A DNA stretch of 64,000 nucleotides, taken from CAYNRE01 sp964399535. Its GTDB lineage: Bacteria > Planctomycetota > Planctomycetia > Pirellulales > CAYNRE01. A model generated the notes under the pieces. It saw only the letters and a list, made by a program, of their open reading frames with translations. It was not told where the DNA came from and ran no database searches. Location: positions 62,001 to 126,000 of the forward strand of contig CAYNRE010000071.1 in the NCBI GenBank assembly GCA_964399535.1, read 5' to 3'. A program made the position numbers and the translations under genes. Shown here one piece after another: positions 17,260-26,000 of the stretch (within the stretch, counting starts at the first letter, position 1; each line of letters opens with the position of its first letter).

Positions 17260-19847
17260 AGTTCGTACGCTCGGCGGCGAAAGCGTTGCCGCACCGCTTC
17301 GGCCACGGTGTTGATGACAAACGTCAGTGAAAACAGGACCAGAGCCGAAAGAAACAGGGTGCGATAGTGCGTGCTGTGGCGCGCGGCTTCCGGCAGTTCG
17401 ACCGCCAGATTGGCCGAAAGGGTGCGAAAGCCGTTGAAAATATTCCAGTCGAGCACGGGCGTGTTGCCGGCCGCCATGAGCACGATCATGGTTTCGCCCA
17501 CGGCCCGGCCCAGGCCGACCATTACGGCCGAAAACAACCCGCTGGTGGCCACGGGAATGACGATCCGCACCGCGGTTTGCCAGGGCGTGGCCCCGGCCCC
17601 CAGCGAAGCCGAACGCAGGCTCTGCGGCACGGTGGAGAGGGCGTCTTCGGCAATGGTGTAAATCAGCGGAATGATGGCAAAGCCCATCATGGCCCCGACC
17701 ACCAGGGCGTTGCGCTGAACGTAGCTGTCGACGATGGTTCCCCGGGGGTCGAAGCCGGCCCAGTCTAAGCTGGCAGCACCGATCCAGGCCAAAAACAGCG
17801 CGGCCACCACGCCAGCCAACAACTTGGCCAGTTCGATGGGGGCTAGCCGCTTGCGCGACCAGTCCGTGGTGCGGCTGCGCATCCAGGGATCGATGTTGCG
17901 AGTGAGCACGGTGGCGACGAACAGCCCCGCCACGGGCAGCAAGATCAGCCACCAGCCCCCCCAGGGTCGGCCCAGCGGCGTCTGGCTGTCGAGCCAGGCA
18001 TGCAGGTCCCCCTCGAACAACCGATCTTGCAAGAGGGGCCCCACCCAGCCCGCGGCGGCGCAGCCGGCTCCGACCGCGGCGGCGACCGCCCAGAGGCGCC
18101 ATTGCGACCAGCGGAAAAGCACCTTGCTCGGCAGCATTTGCCAAAGCCCGGCGCCGATCAGTATGGCCAAGGGCACCGTAACCAGGGCGGCGAGCACGCT
18201 CAGTACGATTTGCTCGACCCAGGGCGCGATGACCAGCGCTCCTAGGAAGCCCAGAACCACACTGGGCAGGCTGGCCATCAGCTCGATCGTCGGCTTCACC
18301 CGGCCGCGGAGCGAACGGTTCATGAACTCGCTGGAGTAGATCGCGGCCCCCAAGGCGATCGGCACGGCAAACAACATGGCGTAGCACGTACCCTTGAGCG
18401 TGCCAAAGACCAACGGCCAGAGCCCCAGCTTGGGCTCGAAGTCGTCGGTAGCGCTGGTCGATTGCCAGGTATACGAGGGTTGGGGGTATCCCTCGTACCA
18501 GACCGGCCCAAACAGGGCCCCGGGGGTGGCTTCCGGGTGCGGCGCGGAAAGCGCCCACTGGCAAACCCCCTGCCGGCCGAGCGCCACCACGGCATCGTCT
18601 TTGGGGGCCAAAGCCAATCGCGCTACCGGCTGCAGGGGAACCGGACTGCGGTCGAGTACGCTGCCCGTGGTGATGTTGAGCAGCGCAAGCTGTTCATCGC
18701 CCGTGGCAACCGCGGCCAAGCGCTTGCGGGCCGAGGTGGCGACCGCCGTAATCGGTGCGCTCGAGATCGACACCGTTCGGGCTTTGACCAGGACCACCCG
18801 GTCGCTGGTTTCCGCCCCTGGGGGCCGTATGGGGAACCAGACGTGGAGCCTGCCGCGGGAATCGCCGGCCAAGAGCGTGCCGCGCCCGGCGAGCGGCTCG
18901 AGCGAAGTGAGTTGCGATTCGGCCTCGACCAGGTTGAGCTCTTCGGTCACGTGGGCCGTGTCGAGCTTGCGGGCATCGTAGCGCACCAGGCGTCCGTCGT
19001 CCCACACCGCGCACAGAATTCCGGAGCCGCCCAGGAAAAAAAGCTTCAGAACCCGGCGACCCGGCCTGGGCTGCCAGGGCAGTTGGCTCTGGGTAAGCTG
19101 CTTTCGCTTCTCGCCGGTTTCCAGATCGGCAACGGTTTTGGTGGTCACTACCCGCAATTGGCCTGCCTCGTCGAGTACGGCCAGCCGCGCCCCAGAAGAC
19201 GACGCCAGGTAGTCGACCGCTTGAATCGGTGGTCCGCCGGCGGGCACCAGCGGAGCATCGGCCTCGACCACCAGGCGCTGTTCGCGCAATTTGCCTTGGG
19301 CCGTGCGGTAGAGCAGCAGGTCGCCCTGGGAACGCGACTGCTCGGGAGCGAGGTCGACCGCCTGGGCAGCCGATTCAGCGGCGGACAGATCGTTGCTGGC
19401 GATGGCTACCTGTACCAGCGCGACCGAGCCATCGGCGAAGCCGCAGGGCCATTTTCCGCTGGAAGCAAGCGGCCCGATGGCCGTCAGCGGGGCAGTTCCC
19501 AGGGGGCGCGCCGGGCCACAGGGCTTGCCCGTGGCCAGCTCGATCGCCCGGGCATGGCCCGCGTCGTCCAGCAGCCAACCGAGCTGCCGGTATTCGTCGA
19601 CGACCAGTTTTCCTGTCGAATCGGCCGGCGGTTCCGCAGACCGCTTGGTTTGTGGCGAGCCAAGCTGGGCGGGCTGCAATAGCGGCCAGGAGACCCAGAG
19701 CAGGAAGAAAAACACCGTCATCACCGCGGCGATCGTGCCGATTCCTCCGACCCGGATCAGCGCGCCAGCAACCCGGTCGGTCAGCTTGACCAGCGGTCGG
19801 GTTCGGCGCGATCGACGTGGTAGGGGGTTGTGCGGAGGGGGATTCAT
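17256..19847 (-). CDS. pstC: Phosphate ABC transporter permease PstC with propeller-like insert
   Basis: Predicted 863-residue inner-membrane permease, against about 300-340 for a classical PstC. A first membrane segment lies at about 36-57. Some 400 residues of beta-rich, WD-like repeats follow (units such as ITAVATSARKRLAAVATGDEQ), probably periplasmic. The permease core starts near 470 (WPLVFGTLKGTCYAMLFAVP), is interrupted by a second insert with extra membrane segments, and ends with the coupling loop SLRSASLGAGATPWQTAVRI. The start is uncertain: ATG at 19847 is chosen, but an in-frame GTG at 19922, six nt after the pstS stop, is plausible. The order pstS-C-A-B is the usual one. Confidence 0.92.
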   Translation of the reverse strand: MNPPPHNPLPRRSRRTRPLVKLTDRVAGALIRVGGIGTIAAVMTVFFFLLWVSWPLLQPAQLGSPQTKRSAEPPADSTGKLVVDEYRQLGWLLDDAGHARAIELATGKPCGPARPLGTAPLTAIGPLASSGKWPCGFADGSVALVQVAIASNDLSAAESAAQAVDLAPEQSRSQGDLLLYRTAQGKLREQRLVVEADAPLVPAGGPPIQAVDYLASSSGARLAVLDEAGQLRVVTTKTVADLETGEKRKQLTQSQLPWQPRPGRRVLKLFFLGGSGILCAVWDDGRLVRYDARKLDTAHVTEELNLVEAESQLTSLEPLAGRGTLLAGDSRGRLHVWFPIRPPGAETSDRVVLVKARTVSISSAPITAVATSARKRLAAVATGDEQLALLNITTGSVLDRSPVPLQPVARLALAPKDDAVVALGRQGVCQWALSAPHPEATPGALFGPVWYEGYPQPSYTWQSTSATDDFEPKLGLWPLVFGTLKGTCYAMLFAVPIALGAAIYSSEFMNRSLRGRVKPTIELMASLPSVVLGFLGALVIAPWVEQIVLSVLAALVTVPLAILIGAGLWQMLPSKVLFRWSQWRLWAVAAAVGAGCAAAGWVGPLLQDRLFEGDLHAWLDSQTPLGRPWGGWWLILLPVAGLFVATVLTRNIDPWMRSRTTDWSRKRLAPIELAKLLAGVVAALFLAWIGAASLDWAGFDPRGTIVDSYVQRNALVVGAMMGFAIIPLIYTIAEDALSTVPQSLRSASLGAGATPWQTAVRIVIPVATSGLFSAVMVGLGRAVGETMIVLMAAGNTPVLDWNIFNGFRTLSANLAVELPEAARHSTHYRTLFLSALVLFSLTFVINTVAEAVRQRFRRRAYEL

Positions 19848-19928
19848 CGGAGGCTTTGCGTGTCGTGGTGTTCGCCAGTGGATCGAGTCGAATCCTGGAC
19901 TTTGGGCGCTAACGCGCGGCACGGCTAC

Positions 19929-20987
19929 CTAAGGCTGGTCTGAGTGCCGGGGCGAAGCGGCCAACCCCACCGACTCGAGCGCCGCGGCGGCCAGTTCGGC
20001 ATTGACCGGAAAATAACCATCTTTAACGACGGCGGTTTGACCCTGCCGGCTGAACACGTAGCGGACGAACTCCGACCGGAGGGGGTCCCAAGCCGCGTCG
20101 GGATCGTAATCGACATAGATCAACAGGGGCCGAGCCAGCGGGTAGCGCCCGTCGTAAGCAAACTCGGCCAAGGGGGGCACGAACTCAGCGCCTTCGGCCG
20201 TGGCCAATGGCACGGCGCGCACGTCGGCGGTCCGGTAGCCGATGCCGCTGTAGCCAATGGCGAATCGGTCGCGAGCAATCGACTGCACAACCGACGAGCT
20301 ACCGGGCTGCTCCTTGACCGAGTCTTTGAAATCCCCTTTGCCCAGTACGTTTTCCTTGAAGTAGCCGTAGGTGCCGGAAGCCGCATTGCGCCCGTAAGGG
20401 CTGACGCGGCGCAAGCCCCAGCGACCCTCGAGGCCCAATTGCCCCCAGTGAACGATTTCGCTGGGCAAACCAAGGCGCCGAGTTCGCGAAAAGATGGCGT
20501 CGCACTGCGGTAGCGTGAGCCCGGCGATCGGGTTGTCGTGATGGACGTACACGGCCAGCATGTCGATGCAGGTGGCCAACCCGGTTGGTTTGTGGCCGTG
20601 TTGCGACTCGAAATCCTCAATCTCCGACGATTTCATTTCGCGGCTCATGGGGCCGAAATTGGCGCTGCCGCCGCTCAGGGCAGGGGGGGCGGTCGACGAG
20701 CCCTTGCCCTCAATCTCGACTTGCACGTTCGGGTAGTAGCCGCGGAAGCCCTCGGCCCAGAGCGTCATCAGATTGTTCATTGTGTCGGAGCCGACACTCT
20801 TGATCGTGCCCGATACGCCGGGACGCGGCTCGTAAACCGGCAGCTTCGGGTCGAGCAGCCCTTGGGCAGCCGCTGGCGGGGCTAGCGCGACGGCCAGGGC
20901 CAAGAGTGCCGCGGAAGCGCGGTGCCCGGTTCGGCGCAAACGTCGCCGCGTTTCCGTCGAGGCGGTAAAACGGCCGGTCGCGGACAC
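19929..20987 (-). CDS. pstS: Periplasmic phosphate-binding protein
   Basis: Predicted 352-residue secreted solute-binding protein that captures phosphate for the PstCA permease. A basic N-terminus and the hydrophobic stretch ASAALLALAVALAPPAAAQ (about 24-42) form a Sec signal peptide with an AxA-type cleavage site and no lipobox Cys. Phosphate-site motifs visible are SVGSDTMNN, KGSSTAPPAL, the NFGPMSREMK stretch, and SPYGRNAASGTYGYF. The start is GTG at 20987 with AAGGTAG upstream. It heads the pst operon, and a Pho-box-like sequence lies about 155 bp upstream. Confidence 0.93.
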   Translation of the reverse strand: MSATGRFTASTETRRRLRRTGHRASAALLALAVALAPPAAAQGLLDPKLPVYEPRPGVSGTIKSVGSDTMNNLMTLWAEGFRGYYPNVQVEIEGKGSSTAPPALSGGSANFGPMSREMKSSEIEDFESQHGHKPTGLATCIDMLAVYVHHDNPIAGLTLPQCDAIFSRTRRLGLPSEIVHWGQLGLEGRWGLRRVSPYGRNAASGTYGYFKENVLGKGDFKDSVKEQPGSSSVVQSIARDRFAIGYSGIGYRTADVRAVPLATAEGAEFVPPLAEFAYDGRYPLARPLLIYVDYDPDAAWDPLRSEFVRYVFSRQGQTAVVKDGYFPVNAELAAAALESVGLAASPRHSDQP

Positions 20988-21412
20988 GCTGGGCTACCTT
21001 GCTGGCCGGTCGAGGATCGGGGCCGCCGCCAAGAGCTGAAAAGCAACCCTGGCAGGCCGGCGCCGGTCGAACGGCCGCAGCGCGGCGGCCAGCTCGGGCC
21101 GCGACCGAATCGACGCGTCGCTCAGGATTCTCGACTTTGAATGTGAAGATTCAGTTAAGTTCCGATGGACAGTGGAAGTCGCCGCGATTGGGCCCGCGCG
21201 GCAGAGCCGGTTGTTTCGGTCCGGTAGCGCGCCACAAACGCCACCCGGGTGGGGAGGGCTTTCTGCAACTCCTTACCTGTCACCTGCTTGCTTTTTTCGC
21301 CGCACACTTGAATTCCCCTCGACCAAAGGCCAAGATCAGCCGGGCTGCGGCGCCGCCCTTCCCGGACCGGCCAGCCGCGTTCGCACGGACGAAGAGCGCA
21401 GGCGAAACTGCC
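20988..21412. other. Divergent intergenic region between pstS and the Rrf2-type gene
   Basis: This 425-bp region separates the minus-strand pst operon from the plus-strand regulator. The only feature I can support is the Pho-box-like direct repeat at 21142-21159. No terminator is expected between divergent genes, and none was seen. Confidence 0.5.
21142..21159 (-). promoter_or_regulatory. Candidate Pho box upstream of pstS
   Basis: On the minus strand, CTTAACT (21153-21159), a 4-nt spacer GAAT and CTTCACA (21142-21148) form two 7-mers with 11-bp periodicity. This resembles PhoB/PhoP operators, which are CTGTCAT-like or TTAACA-like direct repeats. It lies about 155 bp upstream of the pstS start. 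Phosphate-starvation control is inferred; no phoB or phoR is in the window. Confidence 0.45.
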
Positions 21413-21814
21413 ATGAAATTGACCCGTTCGGTCAGCTATGCCGTGGGGATCTTGCTCAAGGTGCATGCTGAGTCTGCCGGGCAAGCGATGACCGCGGCCC
21501 GAATCTCGAAGGGGAGCAAGTTTCCGCCCCGCTTTCTATACCGGGTACTGCGAAGGCTGGTCGACGCCGGAGTGCTGCGAGGGGTATCGGGCCCCGGAGG
21601 CGGATATCGGTTGGCTCGCCCGGCGTCGCAGATTTCGCTGTGGGATATTGTCGAAGCGGTCGAAGGGCCGCAGCAGCCAAGCTCGCTCGACGTGGTCAAC
21701 GGCCGACATCGCCAGGCGATTCAGCAGATCAACGCTTTGGCTCGCCACCAACACGCGGCGACGGTGCGGGCTTTCAAAAAGCTGTCGCTGGCCCGATTGG
21801 CCAAGCGCTCGTAG
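21413..21814 (+). CDS. Rrf2-family transcriptional regulator without iron-sulfur cysteines
   Basis: Predicted 133-residue winged-helix DNA-binding protein. MKLTRSVSYAVGILLKVH, the SKFPPRFLYRVLRRLVDAGVLR recognition region and the wing GPGGGYRLARP follow the Rrf2 pattern (IscR, NsrR, CymR and relatives). The stretch after the wing contains no Cys, so it is unlikely to bind an Fe-S cluster as IscR or NsrR do. It is divergent from pstS and convergent with the HU-type gene. The target genes cannot be told from sequence. Confidence 0.82.
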   Translation: MKLTRSVSYAVGILLKVHAESAGQAMTAARISKGSKFPPRFLYRVLRRLVDAGVLRGVSGPGGGYRLARPASQISLWDIVEAVEGPQQPSSLDVVNGRHRQAIQQINALARHQHAATVRAFKKLSLARLAKRS

Positions 21815-21861
21815 TCGTGCGGCCGAAGCTTTGCGTAGCTTCGCGCCGCGCCCGCGGCTCC

Positions 21862-21904
21862 AAGAAAAACGGCGGGGCAGCCCGATCTGGGACTACCCCG
21901 CCGT
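21862..21904 (-). terminator. Intrinsic terminator of the HU-family gene
   Basis: ACGGCGGGG and CCCCGCCGT (21869-21877 and 21896-21904) form a perfect 9-bp stem. On the minus strand the stem is followed by TTTTTCTT, so it most likely ends the HU-family transcript, about 220 nt after that stop codon. On the plus strand there is no T run, although the hairpin could still aid termination after the Rrf2-type gene. Confidence 0.65.
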
Positions 21905-22123
21905 ACTGGTTCCGGTTGGCCACCGTCTTTCCGCGTTTCGGCGGCGACGATGCATTCAGGCAGGCGTTGCCGTGCGCACGGCCAATGATTTTGGCCGCGG
22001 CAAGCTTGGTTGGACCAATCTAGGCCCCCAGACCTCGCCAGAGGCGGTGGATGCCGGGTGCCTGACCTCCCCGCGGGACGCGTCAGACAAACACGACTGG
22101 ATTTAGCCCCCCAGGCTGGCCAA

Positions 22124-22453
22124 CTACTTGACCATTTCCTTGAGGTTCTTCAGGGGGCGCACCTTGACCTTGTTCTGAGCGGGGCGGGCGGCCACTTCCA
22201 TCATTTCGCCCGGCTTGAACGGGTTGGGGCGCTTCTGAGCCGGCCGAGCCGGAATCTTGCGGCGCTCGATCTTGACCAGACCGGGAATCGCGAAGACTCC
22301 CATACCGCGGCTGCCCAAAGCCTTCTTGATCTCGGCTTGAAGGGCCTCGAGCACCGACGAAACCTGTTTCTTGCTCAGGTCCGTGGCGCTAGCAATGCTG
22401 TTGAGGATGTCCGTCTTGGTGGGGGGTTTCTTGCTGGGTGCGGCCTTCGCCAT
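22124..22453 (-). CDS. HU-family DNA-binding protein
   Basis: Predicted 109-residue nucleoid-associated protein of the HU/IHF fold, which binds and bends DNA as a dimer. An N-terminal Lys/Pro/Ala tail (MAKAAPSKKPPTK) precedes the helical region (LSKKQVSSVLEALQAEIKKAL). The beta arm region has IERRKIPARPAQKRPNPFKPGE, where the RP-rich tip is like HU's intercalating RNP motif. Residues then diverge from canonical HU, so this is a variant. The start at 22453 is supported by GGGAGGA about 10 nt upstream. A promoter at 22521-22548 and a terminator near 21862 suggest a single-gene transcript. Confidence 0.9.
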   Translation of the reverse strand: MAKAAPSKKPPTKTDILNSIASATDLSKKQVSSVLEALQAEIKKALGSRGMGVFAIPGLVKIERRKIPARPAQKRPNPFKPGEMMEVAARPAQNKVKVRPLKNLKEMVK

Positions 22454-22520
22454 AGTCTTGGGGTCCTCCCTGCGAGGTCGAAATGGAATCCGCCCGTCCG
22501 TCACGTGCGAACGGGCGATG

Positions 22521-22548
22521 ATTAGACTGATCTAGCTCAAAATTGCAA
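22521..22548 (-). promoter_or_regulatory. Probable promoter of the HU-family gene
   Basis: On the minus strand, TTGCAA (22543-22548), a 16-bp spacer and TCTAAT (22521-22526) form a good sigma70-type promoter. The expected leader is about 60 nt before the ATG at 22453. Confidence 0.6.
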
Positions 22549-22865
22549 GCAAGAATCCCGTTTTCCCGCGGGAATTACGAAGAAACCCGGCAAAGGGTGC
22601 CAGTTTCGCTCGGGTTTTCTCGTAGTTTCCGTCTGTTCCACCGCGCACCGGCCTAAAAAACGCGATTCACCACGATCGTGCACGATTCCGGGGGCCGGCC
22701 TGGCAACCAGAGGTCTCGGGCTCGCGACCCCCCCGGCGGGGCTGGGGCGCACCAGGGCCGCAATGCGTGTTGGGTGCCCGCCTGAGCGGTCGGCGGGGGC
22801 CTCGCCATGTCCAAGTTGAAATAGCGCGGGTCGATGGCCGGGGTGGCACTCTACCGGGCGATTGC
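22549..22865. other. Divergent intergenic DNA between the HU-type gene and the large plus-strand cluster
   Basis: About 315 bp between two divergent promoters. I see no gene, repeat copy or strong hairpin. Short open frames on the minus strand have no domain. Confidence 0.5.
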
Positions 22866-22894
22866 TTGCGAAAACGGGGTATTCTGCATAAGAT
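22866..22894 (+). promoter_or_regulatory. Probable promoter of the large envelope cluster
   Basis: TTGCGA (22866-22871), a 17-bp spacer and TAAGAT (22889-22894) match a sigma70-type promoter. The predicted start is about 22901, giving a leader of some 155 nt before the PQQ-propeller gene. It is the only clear promoter I see for the downstream cluster. Confidence 0.6.
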
Positions 22895-22915
22895 ATAGCC
22901 AGTTAAAGGGTTACG

Positions 22916-23053
22916 ATGGTTGTATCGATTCCCTCCCCAGGCCCCCGCCAGGTGGGCAGCCGCCCCAGTGGAGGCTGCCGTTGCTGGGGAGCCGAATCAA
23001 GCTCGGTCGACCATCGGCAGTCTGCCACGGACCGCGCCCCAGGGAACCGGTGA
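22916..23053 (+). CDS. Possible upstream reading frame coupled to the PQQ-propeller gene
   Basis: A 45-codon frame opens with ATG at 22916, with AAAGGG six nt upstream, just after the predicted promoter. It closes with TGA at 23051-23053, one nt before the ATG of the giant gene at 23055. The peptide is Ser/Arg/Gly/Pro-rich and resembles no known family. Its position suggests translational coupling or a regulatory upstream frame, but the peptide itself may be meaningless. Confidence 0.35.
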   Translation: MVVSIPSPGPRQVGSRPSGGCRCWGAESSSVDHRQSATDRAPGNR

Positions 23054-23054
23054 G

Positions 23055-26000
23055 ATGGACTTCACACTCCGTTTACGTCCCGCAAACTCGCCTCATGCTG
23101 CCCCGGAAAGGCCTGCCGCTCGCGGAAACGGTCGCCTGCTGAAATGGGCCACGGCGAGCCTGGCGACCCTTGGCCTAGGGGTTTGGGTTTCGGTGCCCGC
23201 GGCGCAGCAACCCGGCCCGCCGCGCGGCGCGGCGGCCCAAGTGCCGTTGGTGGCGCAATTCGACGGCGGTAGCGGAACCGACGAGCCGGTGACCGATTCA
23301 TCGCTTTTCGTCAGCGACCGCGCACTGGCGCAGCGTCTCGACAAAGCCCGCGAATTGCTCGGCCAGTCGCGATATAGCGAAGCCACCCGCTTTCTGGATA
23401 GCGTGCTGGCCAGTCCGCAGGATTTCTTTTTTCAGCCCGACAAGTCGCAGCCGGTTTTCGCGAGTCTGAAAACCGAATCGCAGAATCTGATCGGTAAATT
23501 GCCTCGCGCCGGTCGCGAGGCCTACGAGTTGCAGTTCGGCGCGCAGGCCGAGCAATTGCTGGTCGATGCCTTGGCCGGGGGCGACTGGCAGGGGGCGGCC
23601 GAGGTTGGGCGGAGGTTTTTTCATACCCAGGCCGGCTATCAGGCCGCCTACCTGACGGGTTGCCAGCATCTGGACGAGGGGCGCCCCCTATCCGCGGCGA
23701 TGTGTTTGGCCCCCTTGGCCGAAATGGGCGAGGTGGCGGCCGGTTTCGAGCCGGGCCTTTCGCTCTCGCTGGCTAGCGGTTGGCTGCGGGCCGGAATGCC
23801 CGAGGAAGCCCGCCGAGTGCTTCGCACCTGGGCAGAGCGCCAAGGCCGAACCGTCTCGGTTGGCGGGCGCACCCTGTCGGTGTTTCACGCCGATCAGGAC
23901 CCCATCGCCTGGCTGCAGAATGAGGTTGGCGTGGTCTCCGAGCGCCCGGTTGCCAAGGGCCCCTCGTCGGATTGGCTGGTTCATCGCGGAAATGCGGCCC
24001 GCAACGGCTCGGCGCAAGGCTCGCCGCCGATCCTGACGGCTCGCTGGCGGGTGCGCACCAGCAACGATCCGCTGCTCGAGGAGATTCTGCAGCGATTGGG
24101 CGGCGATTACCGCGACCGGGGGCTGAGCGCCCTGCCGGGCCTGCAGCCGCTGGTGATTGGCGATCGGGTCGTGGTTCGTACGGCCACGGCCCTGGGGGCC
24201 GTCAACTTTCGCACCGGCAAATGGCTTTGGGAATCGGCCTCGTCGGCGGCGCCCGAACAGTCGTGGACCGGGCGCAGCTCTTGGACCTCAGCCCGCTTGC
24301 CGACGCAGATGGAGTGGGGGATCGAACAGCGGATGTGGGACGACGCCACGTTTGGCACGCTCTCGAGCGATGGCAAGCGGGTGTACTGTGTCGAGGATTT
24401 GTCGCTGGGGCCAGGGCTAGGCGCCATGCCCACGGCGATTCTCGCGAATCTACGCCGCCGGAGCGGGGCCACGGTGGCGCGCACCGAGAACCGACTGGCC
24501 GCCTACGACCTGGCGACCGGGCGATTGGAGTGGGAGCTCGGCGGGCCTTCGGGCGAAGAGGAATTGGGCCAGGCGGGCAGCTTCTTTCTGGGGGCACCGC
24601 TGCCGGTGGGCGGAGAGCTTTTTGTTCTGGCCGAGAAGGCGGGCGAAATCAGGTTGCTGGTTCTGGATGGGGCCACGGGGCGGCTCGGTTGGTCGCAGCA
24701 GTTGGCCGTTGTGGAAGATAGCGTCGTGCAGCACCGCCCGCGCCGCATGGGGGGCGCCAGCCCCAGTTATGCCCAGGGGGTGCTGGTGTGCCCCACCGTG
24801 GCCGGTGCCGTGGTGGCGGTCGATTTGACCCGCCGCACCTTGCTCTGGGGCTACCAGTATCCGCGGCCGCTGGAAGCCGAGCGGCAGGAATTGATGGGCC
24901 CCGGCGTTGCGCTCGGCCGATTGATGTCGGCCGGGCCCGACGGACCCGGCGAGCGCTGGCTCGACTCGACCGTGCTGATTGCGGACGGCCGGGTATTGAT
25001 TACGCCCGTGGAGACCAATGAACTGCACTGTCTGGACCTGACGACGGGCCGGGTGTTGTGGAAAGCGGTTCGGGGCGATGGGCTGTACCTGGCCGGCGTG
25101 GACCAGGGGCGGGTGCTCGTCGTCGGCCGTGGTCAATTGCGCAGCCTGGCCCTCGACGATGGAACCGAGCAGTGGCCCACCAGCCTAGCGCTTCCCCAGG
25201 GAAGCCAGCCCAGCGGGCGCGGCGTGTGGACCGACAACCACGGCTACTTGCTGCCGCTTACCTCGCGAGAAATCGCGGTGATCGACTTGGAAGGTTGCCG
25301 AATCGCGAGCCGCGTCGCCTCGCGCGGCGGCGATGTGCCTGGCAACTTGCTGGCACACCAAGGATCGATCCTTTCTCAGGGGGTCGATGCGCTCAGTTGT
25401 TACCCCGAACTGGCCGCGTTGGAGGCGACCGTGGCCAGCCAATTGGCCGCCAACCCCCAGGATCCACGGGCCCTGGCGGCGCAGGGCGAGGTGCTGCTGG
25501 AGCAGGGGCATTGGGTCGCGGCCGCTCAAGCGCTGCGGGCCAGCCTGGCCCAGCGCGACCGCCCCGCCACGCGCGAGCTCTTGGTGGCGGTGCTGCTCGA
25601 GGGCCTGCGCCGCGACTTTTCCGCGTTTCGAGAAGCCTCGGCCGAACTGGAACAATTGGTCGAGCGCCCCGAGGACCGGGCCGCCTATCTCCGCTCGATG
25701 GCAGCCGGCTGGCAAGGCGAGGGTAAGCACCTGGAAGCGTTTCGGGTGTATCTGCGCCTGGCCGAGCCGGTGGTGGGGCCCGACGACTTGGAGCAAGTTG
25801 ATGAGTCGCGGCAGGTGCGCCGCGACCGCTGGGTGCGGGCCGAGTTGGAATCGCTATTCGAACTGGCGACCCCCGCCGATCGCGAGGCAATGCAGACGGC
25901 CCTGGCCCAGCGGCTCGGCGAGGCGCTCGAACAGCCCGGTCCGGCCGCGCTACGGCGGTTTCTGCAGTTCTTCGCCGGCAGCCCGCTGGCCAGCCAGGCC

